A stretch of 64,000 nt of DNA from Symsagittifera roscoffensis (Eukaryota > Xenacoelomorpha > Acoela > Convolutidae), in the NCBI RefSeq assembly GCF_963678635.1, contig NC_087064.1, positions 18,522,509 to 18,586,508 on the forward strand, in the 5' to 3' direction. The translations under genes were made by a program, and so were the position numbers. This document shows positions 36,987 to 48,565 of the stretch, in pieces (the first letter of the stretch is position 1; every line of letters begins with the position of its first letter). The notes under the pieces were generated by a model that saw nothing but the letters and a program-made list of their open reading frames with translations, was not told the origin of the DNA and did not search any database.

Positions 36987-38213
36987 GTGGCAGACATCAA
37001 GCATCCAAGGCATGAAGAAGCTTTGTCAGGAGTGAAAGCCAGCAAGGCTCGCCTGTTGAGTGAAGCGGAGGCACGCAGAAAAGATAAACCTCAAGAGCTG
37101 GCGGCAAAGAAAATGCACGCGGTAACAGAAGAGACACGTGAACCGGAACCAGCAACTGCGGCTGATGACTTTAAGATCAATTATAGGGCAGCCGCGAGGG
37201 ATGCTCTAAATAGAGTGCAGCAGGAACTGGTGACAAAAGAGATCGAACAAAAAGTGAAACTTGAACTGGAGAATGAGAAACTACAGGAGCAACTGAATAC
37301 CTTCGAAGCAACGGAAGTCGAGGAGACTAAGGCACCAAGCTGTTTGAGCATGAAACTTAATGTGATCTCCGGTCAGAGGTTCGGCATGGTGCCACAAGGA
37401 AGCAAGATACAGTCGATAATCTCAGTGGCTGGACATCAGCTAATCAGAAATCTGAGTGAACCATCCGGGTTCACTTTGATGCGTTTGGACACATATGCAG
37501 ATTAACTGAGGCAGGTGGAGCCACGCACTGATTCGAGAGCTGTGCGAGCACTACTAACAACGGGTGGCCCTCGCATGAAGAAACTTCATGGACGCTACCT
37601 GGAGGTCTATGGGCCGTATCAAGTGATGCTGAACGTGGAAGGAATCAGTATCTACACTAGGACTTATGTAACAACAGATAGTGACCAAATGGGGCAGACC
37701 TATTTGGGTGAGGAGGAACTCAAAGTCCGCAGGATCGGCCATGACGCCATGATGGAACAAGATGCAGTACACATTGGATATGAAGCAGATGTGACCGCAC
37801 ATCTGCTCGACACCAACGGAACGAAAATCGGAGTCACAGGGCTTCTGGACACAGGAGCGGTAGTGAGTGTGATGCCGATAAAAACTTGGGAAAGAATGGG
37901 CTTCACGAGGGAAGATCTAATTCCAAAGAATCTCCAACTGGCTGCCGCCAATCGAGGAGCCATTTACGTAGCCGGAAAAACACCAATAACGGTCCTCCAC
38001 ATGGGAGGACGGGATCTTTGGATGAGCTTCCTGGTGGTAGAGAATTTGGACGACGCCGACCAATTCATCGTGGGCAGAGATTTTATCAGGAATTTTGACG
38101 TGATGGTTGACTTGAACAACGGTCTGATACGGATTAGAAACCCGGACCGGAAGTATGTTAAGAAACCAATTAATAGGATAATAACAGAAGAAAGCAAGGA
38201 CCAATTTTTTTAG
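36987..38213 (+). pseudogene. Protease region of element B pol
   Basis: Two nearly adjoining frames (36987-37505 and 37515-38213) are separated by TAA at 37503. The second is open for 232 codons with LLDTGAVVSVMP (DTGA at 37848-37859) and the FIVGRDFIRNF strand near 38065. That is a complete-looking retropepsin core. The upstream part is a charged, partly coiled-coil linker. The stop at 37503 and a shift at 38213 toward RT are the visible lesions. Confidence 0.85.
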
Positions 38214-39918
38214 ATAGAAAAGTAAAACTACAGCCAGGACAGGCTGTGGTAGCAATTTTTAGAATGAGAAATTTGAATTCGTTAAGTGATAGTAAACAGG
38301 TTTGCTTAGTACCGAATCCAAATAGTCAGAGTTCGGTGATTTTAGGCCGGAGCTTCTCGGTAACGCGAAACGGACTGTGTGTCAGTGTGTTGTTGAACAC
38401 ACTGGACACCACGGTTTCAATCCAGCGTGGAAAGAAGCTTGGCTACGCTTTGCCGATGAGGACCGACTATGAGGAGACACAAAACTTGAAGAAATATAGT
38501 GTGAAAGACTGTCCTTATCTTGCAAATAAAGATAAAATTTTAAAGAGGATCAATGAATTAAAATCTATTCATAAATTGTTTTCAATGAAATCCGAAACGG
38601 ACGATGGTTTATCAAGCTGCTCGAATTTTCCGGAACGCCCCTCGTCATATGAACTAAAATCTGACAAACCGGTTTTGCCAGAGATAGAACATTTAAAAGG
38701 AAAAACAGGTGAGGGAGATTTCGAAAAATTGCGGGACCTCCTAAATCGGAACGCAGATGTATTTTCAAAACATAAGGCGGATATCGGTTGCTGTAATTTT
38801 GTCGAACACGAAATCGAACTAGAAGAGGGCGCCGTTCCCCATAGGGAAGGCGCAAGGCGAATGACGCCACACAAATTGAAAGCATGCCGAGCGGAACTAG
38901 ACATGTTGCTTGAATACGACATGATAGAACCCTCGAAATTGCCATGGGCTTGCGGGGTAGTAATGGCGAAAAAGAAAGGGGGCAGCTTAGATTTTGTTGC
39001 GACTTTCGTTACTTGAACGCGGTAACGATAAAAGATGCGTACCCGATACCGCGAATAGACGAGAGCCTCTCTAAGCTTGGTGATGCCAAGTTCTTCACCA
39101 CATTGGTCTTGGGCTCTGCCATCTGGCAGGTCCCTCTGCGGAAGAAGGATAGAGAGAAAACCGGATTCGCGTGCGAATCGGGATTGTACCAGTGGAAGAG
39201 GATGCCCTTCGGCTTGTGCAATGCAACGGCCACTTTTCAAAGACTGATGGCTCAGGCTTTGACCAGAGTGACCAAGAACTACGGGAATCTCGTGATGTGT
39301 TACGTGGATGACGTAGTCATAGCGACACCGACCCTCGAAGACCACATTGATAGGCTCGATGAGGTATTTGGATGCATGAAAAGAGCAGGCTTGAAGTGCA
39401 AACCATCGAAATGTGAAATCCTTAGGGATTCAATCAAATACCTGGGAAGAATGGTGGACAGGCATGGTGTGAGGCCGGACCCGGAAGCAGTAGAAGCAGT
39501 GTTGACATGGAAAGCTCCCAGAACGGACACACAGCTCCTGAGCTTCCTAGGATTTGCCAATTACTAGCGGGAGTTCATAAAAGGATATGCGGACAAGGTG
39601 TACCCGATGCAGAAGCTGATGCGCAACAAAGGGAAAAAGTTCGAATGGAACGATGAAGCACAAGTTGCATTCGAGAACATAAAGAGGGAACTGTGCGAAG
39701 CGCCAGTGCCAGGCATGTCTACAGAAAAGGGCAGGTATGTTCTTGATACAGACGCATCGGTAGTAGCCATCTCAGGAATATTGCATCAAGAATGGAGAAA
39801 CGGTTCTCTGTCCCATTGCATACGGCAGCAAGGTCTTGAGTGACACAGAGATGAAATATGGCGCACCAAAAGCAGAAATATTTGCAATAGTCACTTTCGT
39901 GGAAAAGTCCGTGCATAC
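38214..39918 (+). pseudogene. Reverse transcriptase and start of RNase H of element B
   Basis: The frame 38246-39016 carries the N-terminal RT part (EIELEEGAVPHREG, AKKKGGSL). A one-base shift near 38985 leads into 38944-39567 with CCDFRYLNAVTIKDAYPIPR, KRMPFGLCNATATFQRLM and CYVDDVVIAT (YVDD at 39301-39312). TAG at about 39565 follows FLGFANY. RNase H begins at about 39720 (YVLDTDASVVAISGIL). All catalytic Asp codons of RT are present, unlike in A. Confidence 0.9.
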
Positions 39919-41170
39919 TTGGGGAGCGCTCCCTCCAAGTTACGCGTGGACAACAGAGCGTTATCCTGGTTGAAGACCTACTCGATGGATCAGAGTTATA
40001 TTGGTAGATGGATAGTAAGATTGGATGACTACCATATGATAATGGAACACAGGATGCGTGATAAACACCAGAATGCTGATAGCCTCAGCAAGAAAACTGA
40101 GTTCTATGAAAGATTGGAGCAGAAGCAGGCCAATCAGGCAGAAAAAAAGGAGAGAGTCTCGTTTCTGGACAAAGAAACTTATGAAGCGCTTCCCTTAACG
40201 AGATGGTTGGATAAATCTGGCCATCCAATTCCAGGGCATCCTGAGTTACCTGTAGAGAAAGCGGCCGAGATGAAGATCCTATCCAAGGAGGACCCGGTCC
40301 CCTTGGATCTGTTGCTGCGCTCGAATCTGGTCCAGCAAGAACTCTCTCGCATGAACATAAACAGCCTCTCATTATTGGATAAAACGGTGCAGGTCACACC
40401 GCAAGTGATGCGGATGCAGGGTGGATTGTTAGAAAGAGAAGTGACCAGAGATGACCCCGAGTGGACAGCAGCAGTGGCATTGCTAACAGTTAGTGAGAAG
40501 GTGAAAATCCTGCCGTCCAAACGACAACACGAAGAAAACGAGAGGGATTGTAGGACAATAGTTCAGCAACTAGTATCCTCAATACCCCACGAGATTTTAA
40601 CTAGTACTTCTTACGGACGGAAAGAACAGGGAAGCAGTACGCGAAGGAAAACCGTCACCTTTGTGGACCAGGATAAAGAAGGTGAAAAGGTTGAAAAAAA
40701 CCTGCTGCAAGACTGTTTGTCCGGGGAGATGAACGATGAGAAGAGCCAGCGAGCACAAGATCAATACCCGGGACAAGAAAGTTTGTCCGGGGAGTCTGAG
40801 ATAGATGAAAAAATTCCTGATGAGAAACAGGACCTAGAGAACAAGGTTTTGTCCGGGGTGTTCAGATGGATGCGAAGAAGGCACAGACATAATCTGGAGG
40901 AGCGTGCAGACTCCATCATAACCTCTTCAACAGATGACAATTCCCGAAACTCAGGAATGGGCACCTATTCAGACAGGCACCTAACTCGAGCTCGGGATCA
41001 GAACTGTCCGAACTAGCGATCCACACACTACTAGTGGAAACTCGGGCAAGGGATCTGGAGAGAGAGGTGTACCAGGATCCTGACAGCGATTGCTACCTTA
41101 TACCAAGCGAATGAGTCTTTGACAACGCAGCTGATGATTTAGAGACAATAGCGGTATCGAAACGTTCGAT
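39919..41170 (+). pseudogene. RNase H C-terminus and linker of B, copy 1
   Basis: An open frame of 365 codons (39919-41016) starts inside RNase H (VDNRALSWL, KHQNADSLSKK). It then runs through the unknown spacer with the TTGTCCGGGGAGA/T motif at 40717, 40783 and 40849, read here as LSGE or LSGV. A frameshift before 39919 separates it from the first RNase H half, and TGA near 41113 separates it from integrase. Confidence 0.8.
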
Positions 41171-41177
41171 AAGTCTG

Positions 41178-42603
41178 TTGCCGCAGAAAGAGGTAGTCAG
41201 GACTGATCTTCAGCCGTTTAAACAAGAAACACAGCCGTTGGCGAAGATTTGGTGCGTTAAGATGGAAGAAGACACACACCAGCCCAACGAGCTGAATAGT
41301 CAGATGAGGGTCATGAAGACTTACTTAAAGGCGAGATACAGACTCTCGGAACTTCTAAGGGCGCAGAGAAATGATCGAATGACAAGCAACCTGAAAAGGT
41401 GGATCGAGAATGGTTCTCCGGATAAAGGGGGCCTCGAGGAAGATAGTTATCGCATCCTGAGACAGTACTACATGCAGAAGGAAGGGAGGTTATATTTGAA
41501 CAAGGACGGGATTGTGGCTTGCAAAAGAAGAGAGGAAGACAGAGTCCTATACAAGTATAACGCGATAGTGTTACCGCAACTGTATCAGACAGAACTATTA
41601 TTCAGGTCAGATGATCAGATGGGCCATCAGGGGATCGACAAAGTATATCAGAGGATCCTGAAGCGCTTTGAGTGGCCTGGGATGAAAACGGCATGCGAGA
41701 AGTGGGTAACAGCATGTCTGTGATGCCAACAGGTCAAGGATCCAAGGAAGTTGCGATTTCCTTTACAATCGATCGAGTCGTCTGAATTCAATGAGGTGGT
41801 GCAGATAGATCACCAGAAGATATGCATGACAGACAGTGGTTATAATCAGGTGTTGGTCATGATAGATGATTTTACGAAGTATGCAGAGGCCGTGCCCTGC
41901 ATAACTGCCTCGGCAGACGAGACATGCGACCGGCTGATCAATACGTGGATAGCGAGTCATGGTTGTCCGATGACCTTTCAATCAAATAATGGAACAGCTT
42001 TTGTAGGAGAGCATACGAAAGAGCTTATGAGACGCTCACAGGTTGCTCAAGCTCACTCCACGACATACCACCCCCAGACGAATGGTTAGTGGAAAGACAG
42101 AATAGGACGTTAGTGTCGATGCTGAGAGTATATTGTTCCAGGTACATGACCGATTGGGACAGATACCTTCCACAGGTGATGGGAGCATATAACAGCACGC
42201 AACACTCCACCACCGGAGTCAGTCCACACATGATGCTAACTGGACACGAAAATTCTTTACCCTTAACCTTTTTCTACCCAGAATATGAGGGAAAGAAAAC
42301 GTCTCCACAGGTCTACGTGAGGGATGTAATCAGACGTCAACAGGAGTTGAACGATTTGTGTAGACAAAATACTCAGCATGCACAGGCAGGGCAGAGGAAA
42401 AAATTTGACAAGAAAGCAGCTGATGCAAAAGCTTACTCGGTGGGAGACTACGTATGGGTATTTCAGAACGTTATACCACCGAAAGGGACGAAAAACCTCC
42501 TAAAAAAGTGGAGGGGACCCTTCATGATTACAGAGGTGCACCAAGAGGGACGCTTTTATAGACTGAGTACAGGCCGAGCCGCCCACTACGAGAATATCAA
42601 GCC
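41178..42603 (+). pseudogene. Integrase of B, copy 1
   Basis: The HHCC part is damaged: the first His is Asp here (RSDDQMGH) and TCA has become TGA at about 41721, just before the second Cys of CLSC. The core resumes at 41751. The middle catalytic Asp is Asn (QSNNGTAF), and a one-base deletion at about 42085 breaks the frame before the catalytic Glu. The C-terminal part (42089-42600) includes WRGPFMITEV. Confidence 0.88.
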
Positions 42604-42620
42604 AAATATAACCTCCCTGG

Positions 42621-44819
42621 AATGGAGAAACGGTTCTCCGTCCCATTGCATACGGCAGCAAGGTCTTGAGTGACACAGAGATGAAATATGGCGCACCAAA
42701 AGCAGAAATGTTTGCAGTAGTCACTTTCGTGGAAAAGTACCGTGCATACTTGGGGAGCGCTCCCTTCAAGTTACGCGTGGACAACAGAGCGTTATCCTGG
42801 TTGAAGACCTACTCGATGGATCAGAGTTATATTGGTAGATGGATAGTAAGATTGGATGACTACCATATGATAATGGAACACAGGATGCGTGATAAACACC
42901 AGAATGCTGATAGCCTCAGCAAGAAAACTGAGTTCTATGAAAGATTGGAGCAGAAGCAGGCCAATCAGGCAGAAAAAAAGGAGAGAGTCTCGTTTCTGGA
43001 CAAAGAAACTTATGAAGCGCTTCCCTTAACGAGATGGTTGGATAAATCTGGCCATCCAATTCCAGGGCATCCTGAGTTACCTGTAGAGAAAGCGGCCGAG
43101 ATAAAGATCCTATCCAAGGAGGACCCGGTCCCCTTGGATCTGTTGCTGCGCTCGAATCTGGTCCAGCAAGAACTCTCTCGCATGAACATAAACAGCCTCT
43201 CATTATTGGATGGAACTGTCTGAACTAGCGATCCACACACTACTAGTGGAAACTCGGGCAAGGGATCTGGACAGAGAGGTGTACCAGGATCCTGACAGCG
43301 ATCGCTACCTTATACCAAGCGAATGAGTCTTTGACAACGCAGCTGATGATTTAGAGACAATAGTGGTATCGAAACGTTCGATAAGTCTGTTGCCGCAGAA
43401 AGAGGTAGTCAGTACTGATCTTCAGCCGTTTAAACAAGAAACACAGCCGTTGGCGAAGATTTGGTGCGTTAAGATGGAAGAAGACACACACCAGCCCAAC
43501 GAGCTGAATAGTCAGATGAGGGTCATGAAGACGTACTTAAAGGCGAGATACAGACTCTCGGAACTTCTAAGGGCGCAGAGAAATGATCGAATGACAAGCA
43601 ACCTGAAAAGGTGGATCGAGAATGGTTCTCCGGATAAAGGGGGCCTCGAGGAAGATAGTTATCGCATCCTGAGACAGTACTTCATGCAGAAGGAAGGGAG
43701 GTTATATTTGAACAAGGACGGGATTGTGGCTTGCAAAAGAAGAGAGGAAGACAGAGTCCTATACAAGTATAACGCGATAGTGTTACCGCAACTGTATCAG
43801 ACAGAACTATTATTCAGGTCACATGATCAGATGGGCCATCAGGGGATCGACATAGTATATCAGAGGATCCTGAAGCGATTTGAGTGGCCTGGGATGAAAA
43901 CGGCATGCGAGAAGTGGGTAACAGCATGTCTGTCATGCCAACAGGTCAAGGATCCAAGGAAGTTGCGATTTCCTTTACAGTTGATCGAGTCGTCTGAATT
44001 CAATGAGGTGGTGCAGATAGATCACCAGAAGATATGCATGACAGACAGTGGTTATAATCAGGTGTTGGTCATGATAGATGATTTTACGAAGTATGCAGAG
44101 GCCGTGCCCTGCATAACTGCCTCGGCAGAAGAGACATGCGACCGGCTGATCAATACGTGGATAGCGAGACATGGTTGTCCGATGACGTTTCAATCAGTTA
44201 ATGGAACAGCTTTTGTAGGAGAGCATACGAAAAAGCTTATGAGACGCTCACAGGTTGCTCAAGCTCACTCCACGACATACCACCCGCAGACGAATGGTTA
44301 GTGGAAAGACAGAATAGGACGTTAGTGTCGATGCTGAGAGTATATTGTTCCAGGTACATGACCGATTGGGACAGATACCTTCCACACGTGATGGGAGCAT
44401 ATAACAGCACGCAACACTCCACCACCGGAGTCAGTCCACACATGATGCTAACTGGACACGAAAATTCTTTACCCTTAACCTTTTTCTACCCAGAATATGA
44501 GGGAAAGAAAACGTCTCCACAGGTCTACGTGAGGGATGTAATCAGACGTCAACAGGAGTTGAACGATTTGTGTAGACGAAATACTCAGCATGCACAGGCA
44601 AGGCAGAGGAAAAAATTTGACAAGAAAGCAGCTGATGCAAAAGCTTACTCGGTGGGAGACTACGTATGGGTATTTCAGAACGTTATACCACCGAAAGGGA
44701 CGAAAAAGCTCCTAAAAAAAGTGGAGGGGACCCTTCATGATTACAGAGGTGCACCAGGAGGGACGCTTTTATAGACTGAGTACTGGCCGAGCCGCCCACT
44801 ACGAGAATATCAAGCCACA
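42621..44819 (+). repeat. pol tandem duplication in B, copy 2
   Basis: This is the second copy of 39791-42603, minus about 620 bases of linker (equivalent to 40381-41000) at 43211. It shares the one-base deletion before the catalytic Glu with copy 1, so that lesion is older than the duplication. It lacks the copy-1 stop in CLSC. Confidence 0.93.
42666..43223 (+). pseudogene. RNase H C-terminus and shortened linker of B, copy 2
   Basis: The RNase H part is read in one frame here, AEMFAVVTFVEKYRAYLG through VDNRALSWL, which shows that the break at 39910 in copy 1 is a small deletion. The spacer ends abruptly at 43211 because of the internal deletion, removing all three TTGTCCGGGGAG motifs. Confidence 0.8.
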
Positions 44820-44895
44820 CAATCCATCGACAGAAGACTGGTGTATACCTGCAGACATGGAAGAAGGGGATTATCTAATGATGGATCCTGCTTAA
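43363..44895 (+). pseudogene. Integrase of B, copy 2
   Basis: The frame 43363-44301 is open for 312 codons with an intact HHCC (SHDQMGH, CLSCQQ) and the first catalytic Asp (VQIDHQ). The second Asp position reads Val (QSVNGTAF). The shared one-base deletion at about 44297 precedes the catalytic Glu (VERQNR in the next frame). A one-base insertion near 44720 breaks the GPF module. A TAA at about 44893 follows an acidic tail. Confidence 0.88.
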
Positions 44896-44943
44896 GAGGT
44901 CAACGAGAAGGGCACCAGGGAGAAGAACGATGGAAACGAAGTC

Positions 44944-46130
44944 GTGGAGGAAGGAACGGATACACCGCTGGACCTGGATCCAAACGAGGTGATCGAAGCG
45001 GACGATGAAACCTTACCCTACGCAGAGGAGGATTGGCAGGATCCCGAACAGATAGAGGTTCCCAAGAACTTGGAACCGGATCTTCCGTTCACGATACAGA
45101 CTCGTCAGAAGGACGGGACAAGACCCAGAAAGAAATACAATCCTTACGGTGACGACTTTGTAGTGGATAGGATAGATCTGAAGAAGATAGTGGAGGAAGT
45201 AGAGGAAGAAATAACTGTGTCACAAGACATTGATATAGTCGATGATCACGACGATGAGTGGGTCGACGACCGGTCGAAACCCGAGGTAGAATTCGACGAC
45301 GAGCAACAGCAGTCATATGAACAAGACTTGACGAACCTGCGTGTCTTAGAGTGGCTGAACGAAATGACCTCGGACCCAGAGGAGACCAGCGTCACGATTC
45401 AAGACGTAGATCGTGAAAGCATGAAATACATCAAGACCGAACGAGATGATCCTTCCTGGGCTGCCCAGGAAGGACGACTACTCATTCCAGCTTCTAACCT
45501 CGACTTGATACCCGGTATGCGATCGACGGGGACGTCGATGGATATTTTTGTCCGGGGAGTGGGGGTAGGGTTTACCCACACTGAAAACTTGATAATAAAA
45601 AAATTAAGAGTAGCAAGAGAAACAGGAGACTTAGAAGCAGAATTAGGCGAAGAACCTAAGAAACCTGACCTAGGTAGGGTAATTGAGTCATATTTTAACT
45701 TACCAAATGAATATTCAAGTAACATAATACTAACAGACAGTGATTTCATACTCACAAACAGAACGTGTGCGATAGCAATCACAGCAGACATGAGTTTTAG
45801 GACAGCGTTAGCGGCAGATTTTAAGAGAGAATACAAAAACGTGGAATTCCTTTGGAAGCAAAAACCAGGGATAGGGGGCGTAGCGGCCTTACCTCCGGCG
45901 GCGTCACAGATACCGGGAAATTACCTATGCTTCTTGGTAACGAGGGCGACGGAGAAGCAGCACGTGGACCCAGAGTTTAGTCTTGTCCTTGACGAGGTTG
46001 AGAGACTTCCTCATGCAAATGGACGTGAAGGAGCTCTCGCTTCCAGTGTACGATCCAAACAGAGGACGACTGCATCCTCGGTAATTGTACGCGCTTGTAC
46101 ACGTGATATTCTCTGATACTAATATACAAG
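44944..46130 (+). pseudogene. Acidic linker and macro-domain-like region of B
   Basis: The open frame has 390 codons. The first 200 residues or so are acidic and low-complexity. The last 150 follow the Poa1/OARD1-type macro order: ILTDSDFILTNRTCAIAI (about residues 262-279), an FRTALAADFKREY helix, GIGGVAALP (about 309-317), and YLCFLVTRATEKQH. A frameshift near 46000 hides the remaining helix and the LSLPVYDPNRG strand-loop plus ALVHVIFSD in the next frame, where GAG of A is TAA. The family binds or hydrolyses ADP-ribose derivatives. The GCG-type loop and catalytic Asp are not evident, so activity is doubtful. The motif TTGTCCGGGGAGT at 45548-45560 is read here as part of FVRGV. Confidence 0.55.
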
Positions 46131-46567
46131 TATATTTACATAAGAAATATTACTTAAGTATAGGCTGAGTGACGTGCGAAAGGGTGTTAGGCTAAAGACT
46201 AAGTTGTATGTAATGTGTGATATGTGTGTTATGTTATGTTATGTGTTAGGTTATTAAGATTGTGGGTAGGAAGGGGTTAGTGAACATGAACAACTGAATG
46301 ACGATCCTAGGAATAGATCCAAAGTTTGGACTGTCCAATCTTAGGTCAAATTCCAAAATTTTAGAGACCGATTGATTTTAAGAAATTTTAGGATAAATAT
46401 CTTTTAATCTGAACTGTTTTTAAGTAAATTTTAACGATATATGTTAGGGGGAAACTGACAAGTGTGATATTTGTGACTTCTTTTCTAGATCCTGATTGAT
46501 CATTTAATTGCTCACTTGAGTCAAAACTTTGAAATCAAATCAAATCGAATCGAACTTGAAGAACAGA
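46131..46567 (+). other. Spacer before ORF3 with a 3' splice site
   Basis: AT-rich with ATGTTATGTT-type repeats and no ORF. GTGACTTCTTTTCTAG at 46473-46488 is a good polypyrimidine plus AG acceptor, 79 bases before the ORF3 ATG. This points to a spliced subgenomic RNA for ORF3. The spacer start is kept in both A copies but the acceptor is deleted there. Confidence 0.55.
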
Positions 46568-48565
46568 ATGGACAATTTCAACCTGGATGAATTGATGGAC
46601 CTGGCAGAGGCATATGTAGGACCGATGATAGATGCGATCTATCGTCGGCTGATGGATCGAGACTTCGCTCTGGAGGACCCAGAGGTAGTCATGTTGCTGA
46701 CCGCCCTGATAAACATCTTGGGGCATGACAACCGTGGGGACCGCCCCACGGAAGTCCTGTTGATGGCAGCATATGGAGAGAGGGGAGTACTAGACCGCCC
46801 GAACATGAGAGTAATGAGGTGGAGAAACAGGGCTCTCTCAGGGAGTGACTTGGCGAATGAGCCTGGATTGGGAAGTTCTAGGACTTACCAACCAGGTGAA
46901 ATGCCTATGCCCTCCAAGCCCAAACCTGGGCTGACGAGAATGCATCAGGAGATGAACAGCGAGGCTGCCTCGTCTGGTTCACCACTGAGAGCAGCTGTGC
47001 CACCAAAGAGGGCGAAAATAGGACAAAAGGTTCAGACGAACCAAACCATGCAAGATCTGGATGGGATGAAGGATGAACTGGAAAGGACGAAAAGGGAGCT
47101 GGACGAGATGACCAAAACCATGCTCATTATGGAGGACGATTGGGACATGTGGAGAAAATTGTTCGAAGACTGCAACAAAAAGCAGGGTCAAGAAATTGAG
47201 CGCTTGAGGCAGGACTACAAAGAGCGATCGGAACAGATGGCGTTGACAACGGCCGTGGAGAAAGTGATACCTGCAAGGAGTATTCCTCGTGGGCAGTCCC
47301 CGATGGAGCTCTTGACGCCTCGAGAAATGAGTCAGACAACGGAGACACGGCTCCCGACAGCGACAGATCGAGTGATAATCCCGGACCCTAGTGACACCTT
47401 GGGTGACCCCGTCGTGGAACCAGCGGTGAGGAAGCTGATAGAGACAGCTGGACGACTGGTCGCCAACAAGAATGCGCCAGGTTCCGGGGTGACTGCAACC
47501 TATGGAACGATCGACGACACGGGCAGAGTACGACTCTCCCAGACCGTGATCAGACAGGGGATAAGTGATGTGACGCCACTCATGGGGAGCTCGAAGGCCC
47601 CAGAGAGAAGAATACAGAAGATGTCAGCGAAGAAAGTGTCTCGTGTAATAGACGTACAAAAGAACAATCAATTGAGATATAATTTTACGGGAGTTCCGGA
47701 GACAGATCCGAGAGCTTGCTTCAATCGAGTGACTTGGAACCCGGCAGTAAACCTGCAACAACCGCCACTGGGGACATCACATCTGATACTGGGAGACAGC
47801 TTGGTCAGAGTACTATCGAATTTGAGGACCTCGTGGGTCACCACGGTGATGGCCTTCGGAGGCGCGACGATAGCCCAGTTATATCGAATGGTGGAACTAA
47901 TGAACCCAGGGAGGATCCCCAATGTGATGATCCTGGTTGGAACGAATGACATCTCCAGAGGTTCGGATGAGCAGGAAGCACTATGGGAATCAATGATGGT
48001 GTGTTTGTTTACTACCCTCTGGCAGAAATTCAATTGCGCGGTTTTGACCGTTTGCACTGTGCCAATGAACACGAGGAGCTTGACAGCAGCAGGAAGAAGG
48101 CACAACGAAGGAGTCGTCAGGTGGAATAACATCTTGAGGAATCTCGCAAGTCGGAATGCCGGAAGAATGAACCTCATGGACATCGAACATGAGTTGAGAG
48201 CTATGGATCAGGCCAGACTGACCACGGACGGCATCCACTTCGATAGTATTGAAGGACAGGCTTGGTTGAATCGAGTCTTCCAAGAGCGGTTGGATGAACT
48301 AGAGGCGGAACTCTTTGACACAGGAGTGCTGAAGGAAGAAGGAACAGCGAGTGACGCGGTGATTACAACCTTTGTGCCTCCTAGCCAAAACACGCTTGGG
48401 GACGGTCCCGGTCGTCACGAACTACAGACAACAGAGCTCCAGCGAATCAGGTCAAAGGACAGACGTACAGGATCGCTTGGGAGAAGCACCGATGAGGAGG
48501 ACCATCCATCCCAGGAGAAGAATAGGACCTGTCAATCCAATCGAAGAGACATACAGCACGTCTAG
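46568..48565 (+). CDS. ORF3 N-terminal part: SGNH/GDSL hydrolase-like protein
   Basis: An uninterrupted reading of 665 codons from ATG at 46568 (MDNFNLDEL). Residues 1-95 or so are helical and acidic, 95-160 are a low-complexity linker, and about 170-240 form a strongly charged coiled coil. The SGNH domain covers about residues 400-575. Block I is LILGDSLVR with the nucleophile Ser411. Then come FGGAT with the oxyanion Gly, VGTNDIS with Asn460, and TDGIHFDSIEGQAW with His557 and Asp554. All four named residues are present in the right order and spacing. The family comprises esterases, acetylhydrolases and lipases; the substrate cannot be told. After 48480 the true frame probably continues in the next one (EETYSTSRSD), and TAG at 48563 ends this reading. 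Alternatively the two frames overlap naturally. Confidence 0.85.
   Translation: MDNFNLDELMDLAEAYVGPMIDAIYRRLMDRDFALEDPEVVMLLTALINILGHDNRGDRPTEVLLMAAYGERGVLDRPNMRVMRWRNRALSGSDLANEPGLGSSRTYQPGEMPMPSKPKPGLTRMHQEMNSEAASSGSPLRAAVPPKRAKIGQKVQTNQTMQDLDGMKDELERTKRELDEMTKTMLIMEDDWDMWRKLFEDCNKKQGQEIERLRQDYKERSEQMALTTAVEKVIPARSIPRGQSPMELLTPREMSQTTETRLPTATDRVIIPDPSDTLGDPVVEPAVRKLIETAGRLVANKNAPGSGVTATYGTIDDTGRVRLSQTVIRQGISDVTPLMGSSKAPERRIQKMSAKKVSRVIDVQKNNQLRYNFTGVPETDPRACFNRVTWNPAVNLQQPPLGTSHLILGDSLVRVLSNLRTSWVTTVMAFGGATIAQLYRMVELMNPGRIPNVMILVGTNDISRGSDEQEALWESMMVCLFTTLWQKFNCAVLTVCTVPMNTRSLTAAGRRHNEGVVRWNNILRNLASRNAGRMNLMDIEHELRAMDQARLTTDGIHFDSIEGQAWLNRVFQERLDELEAELFDTGVLKEEGTASDAVITTFVPPSQNTLGDGPGRHELQTTELQRIRSKDRRTGSLGRSTDEEDHPSQEKNRTCQSNRRDIQHV

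Larger units (their letters stand above)
39791..42603 (+). repeat. pol tandem duplication in B, copy 1
   Basis: AATGGAGAAACGGTTCTC at 39791 restarts at 42621, an offset of 2830. Copy 1 runs from RNase H through the integrase C-terminus and is joined to copy 2 by about 17 unmatched bases (42604-42620). Confidence 0.93.

Noticed and set aside
38569-39345. 258-codon open reading on the - strand over the RT region of B
   Set aside because: It lies opposite a clearly conserved RT domain on the + strand; A has no equivalent reading.
46131-46400. TGTTATGTTATG tracts as telomere- or regulatory-type repeats
   Set aside because: They are short, imperfect and present at the same place in all cargo copies; they look like simple-sequence drift.
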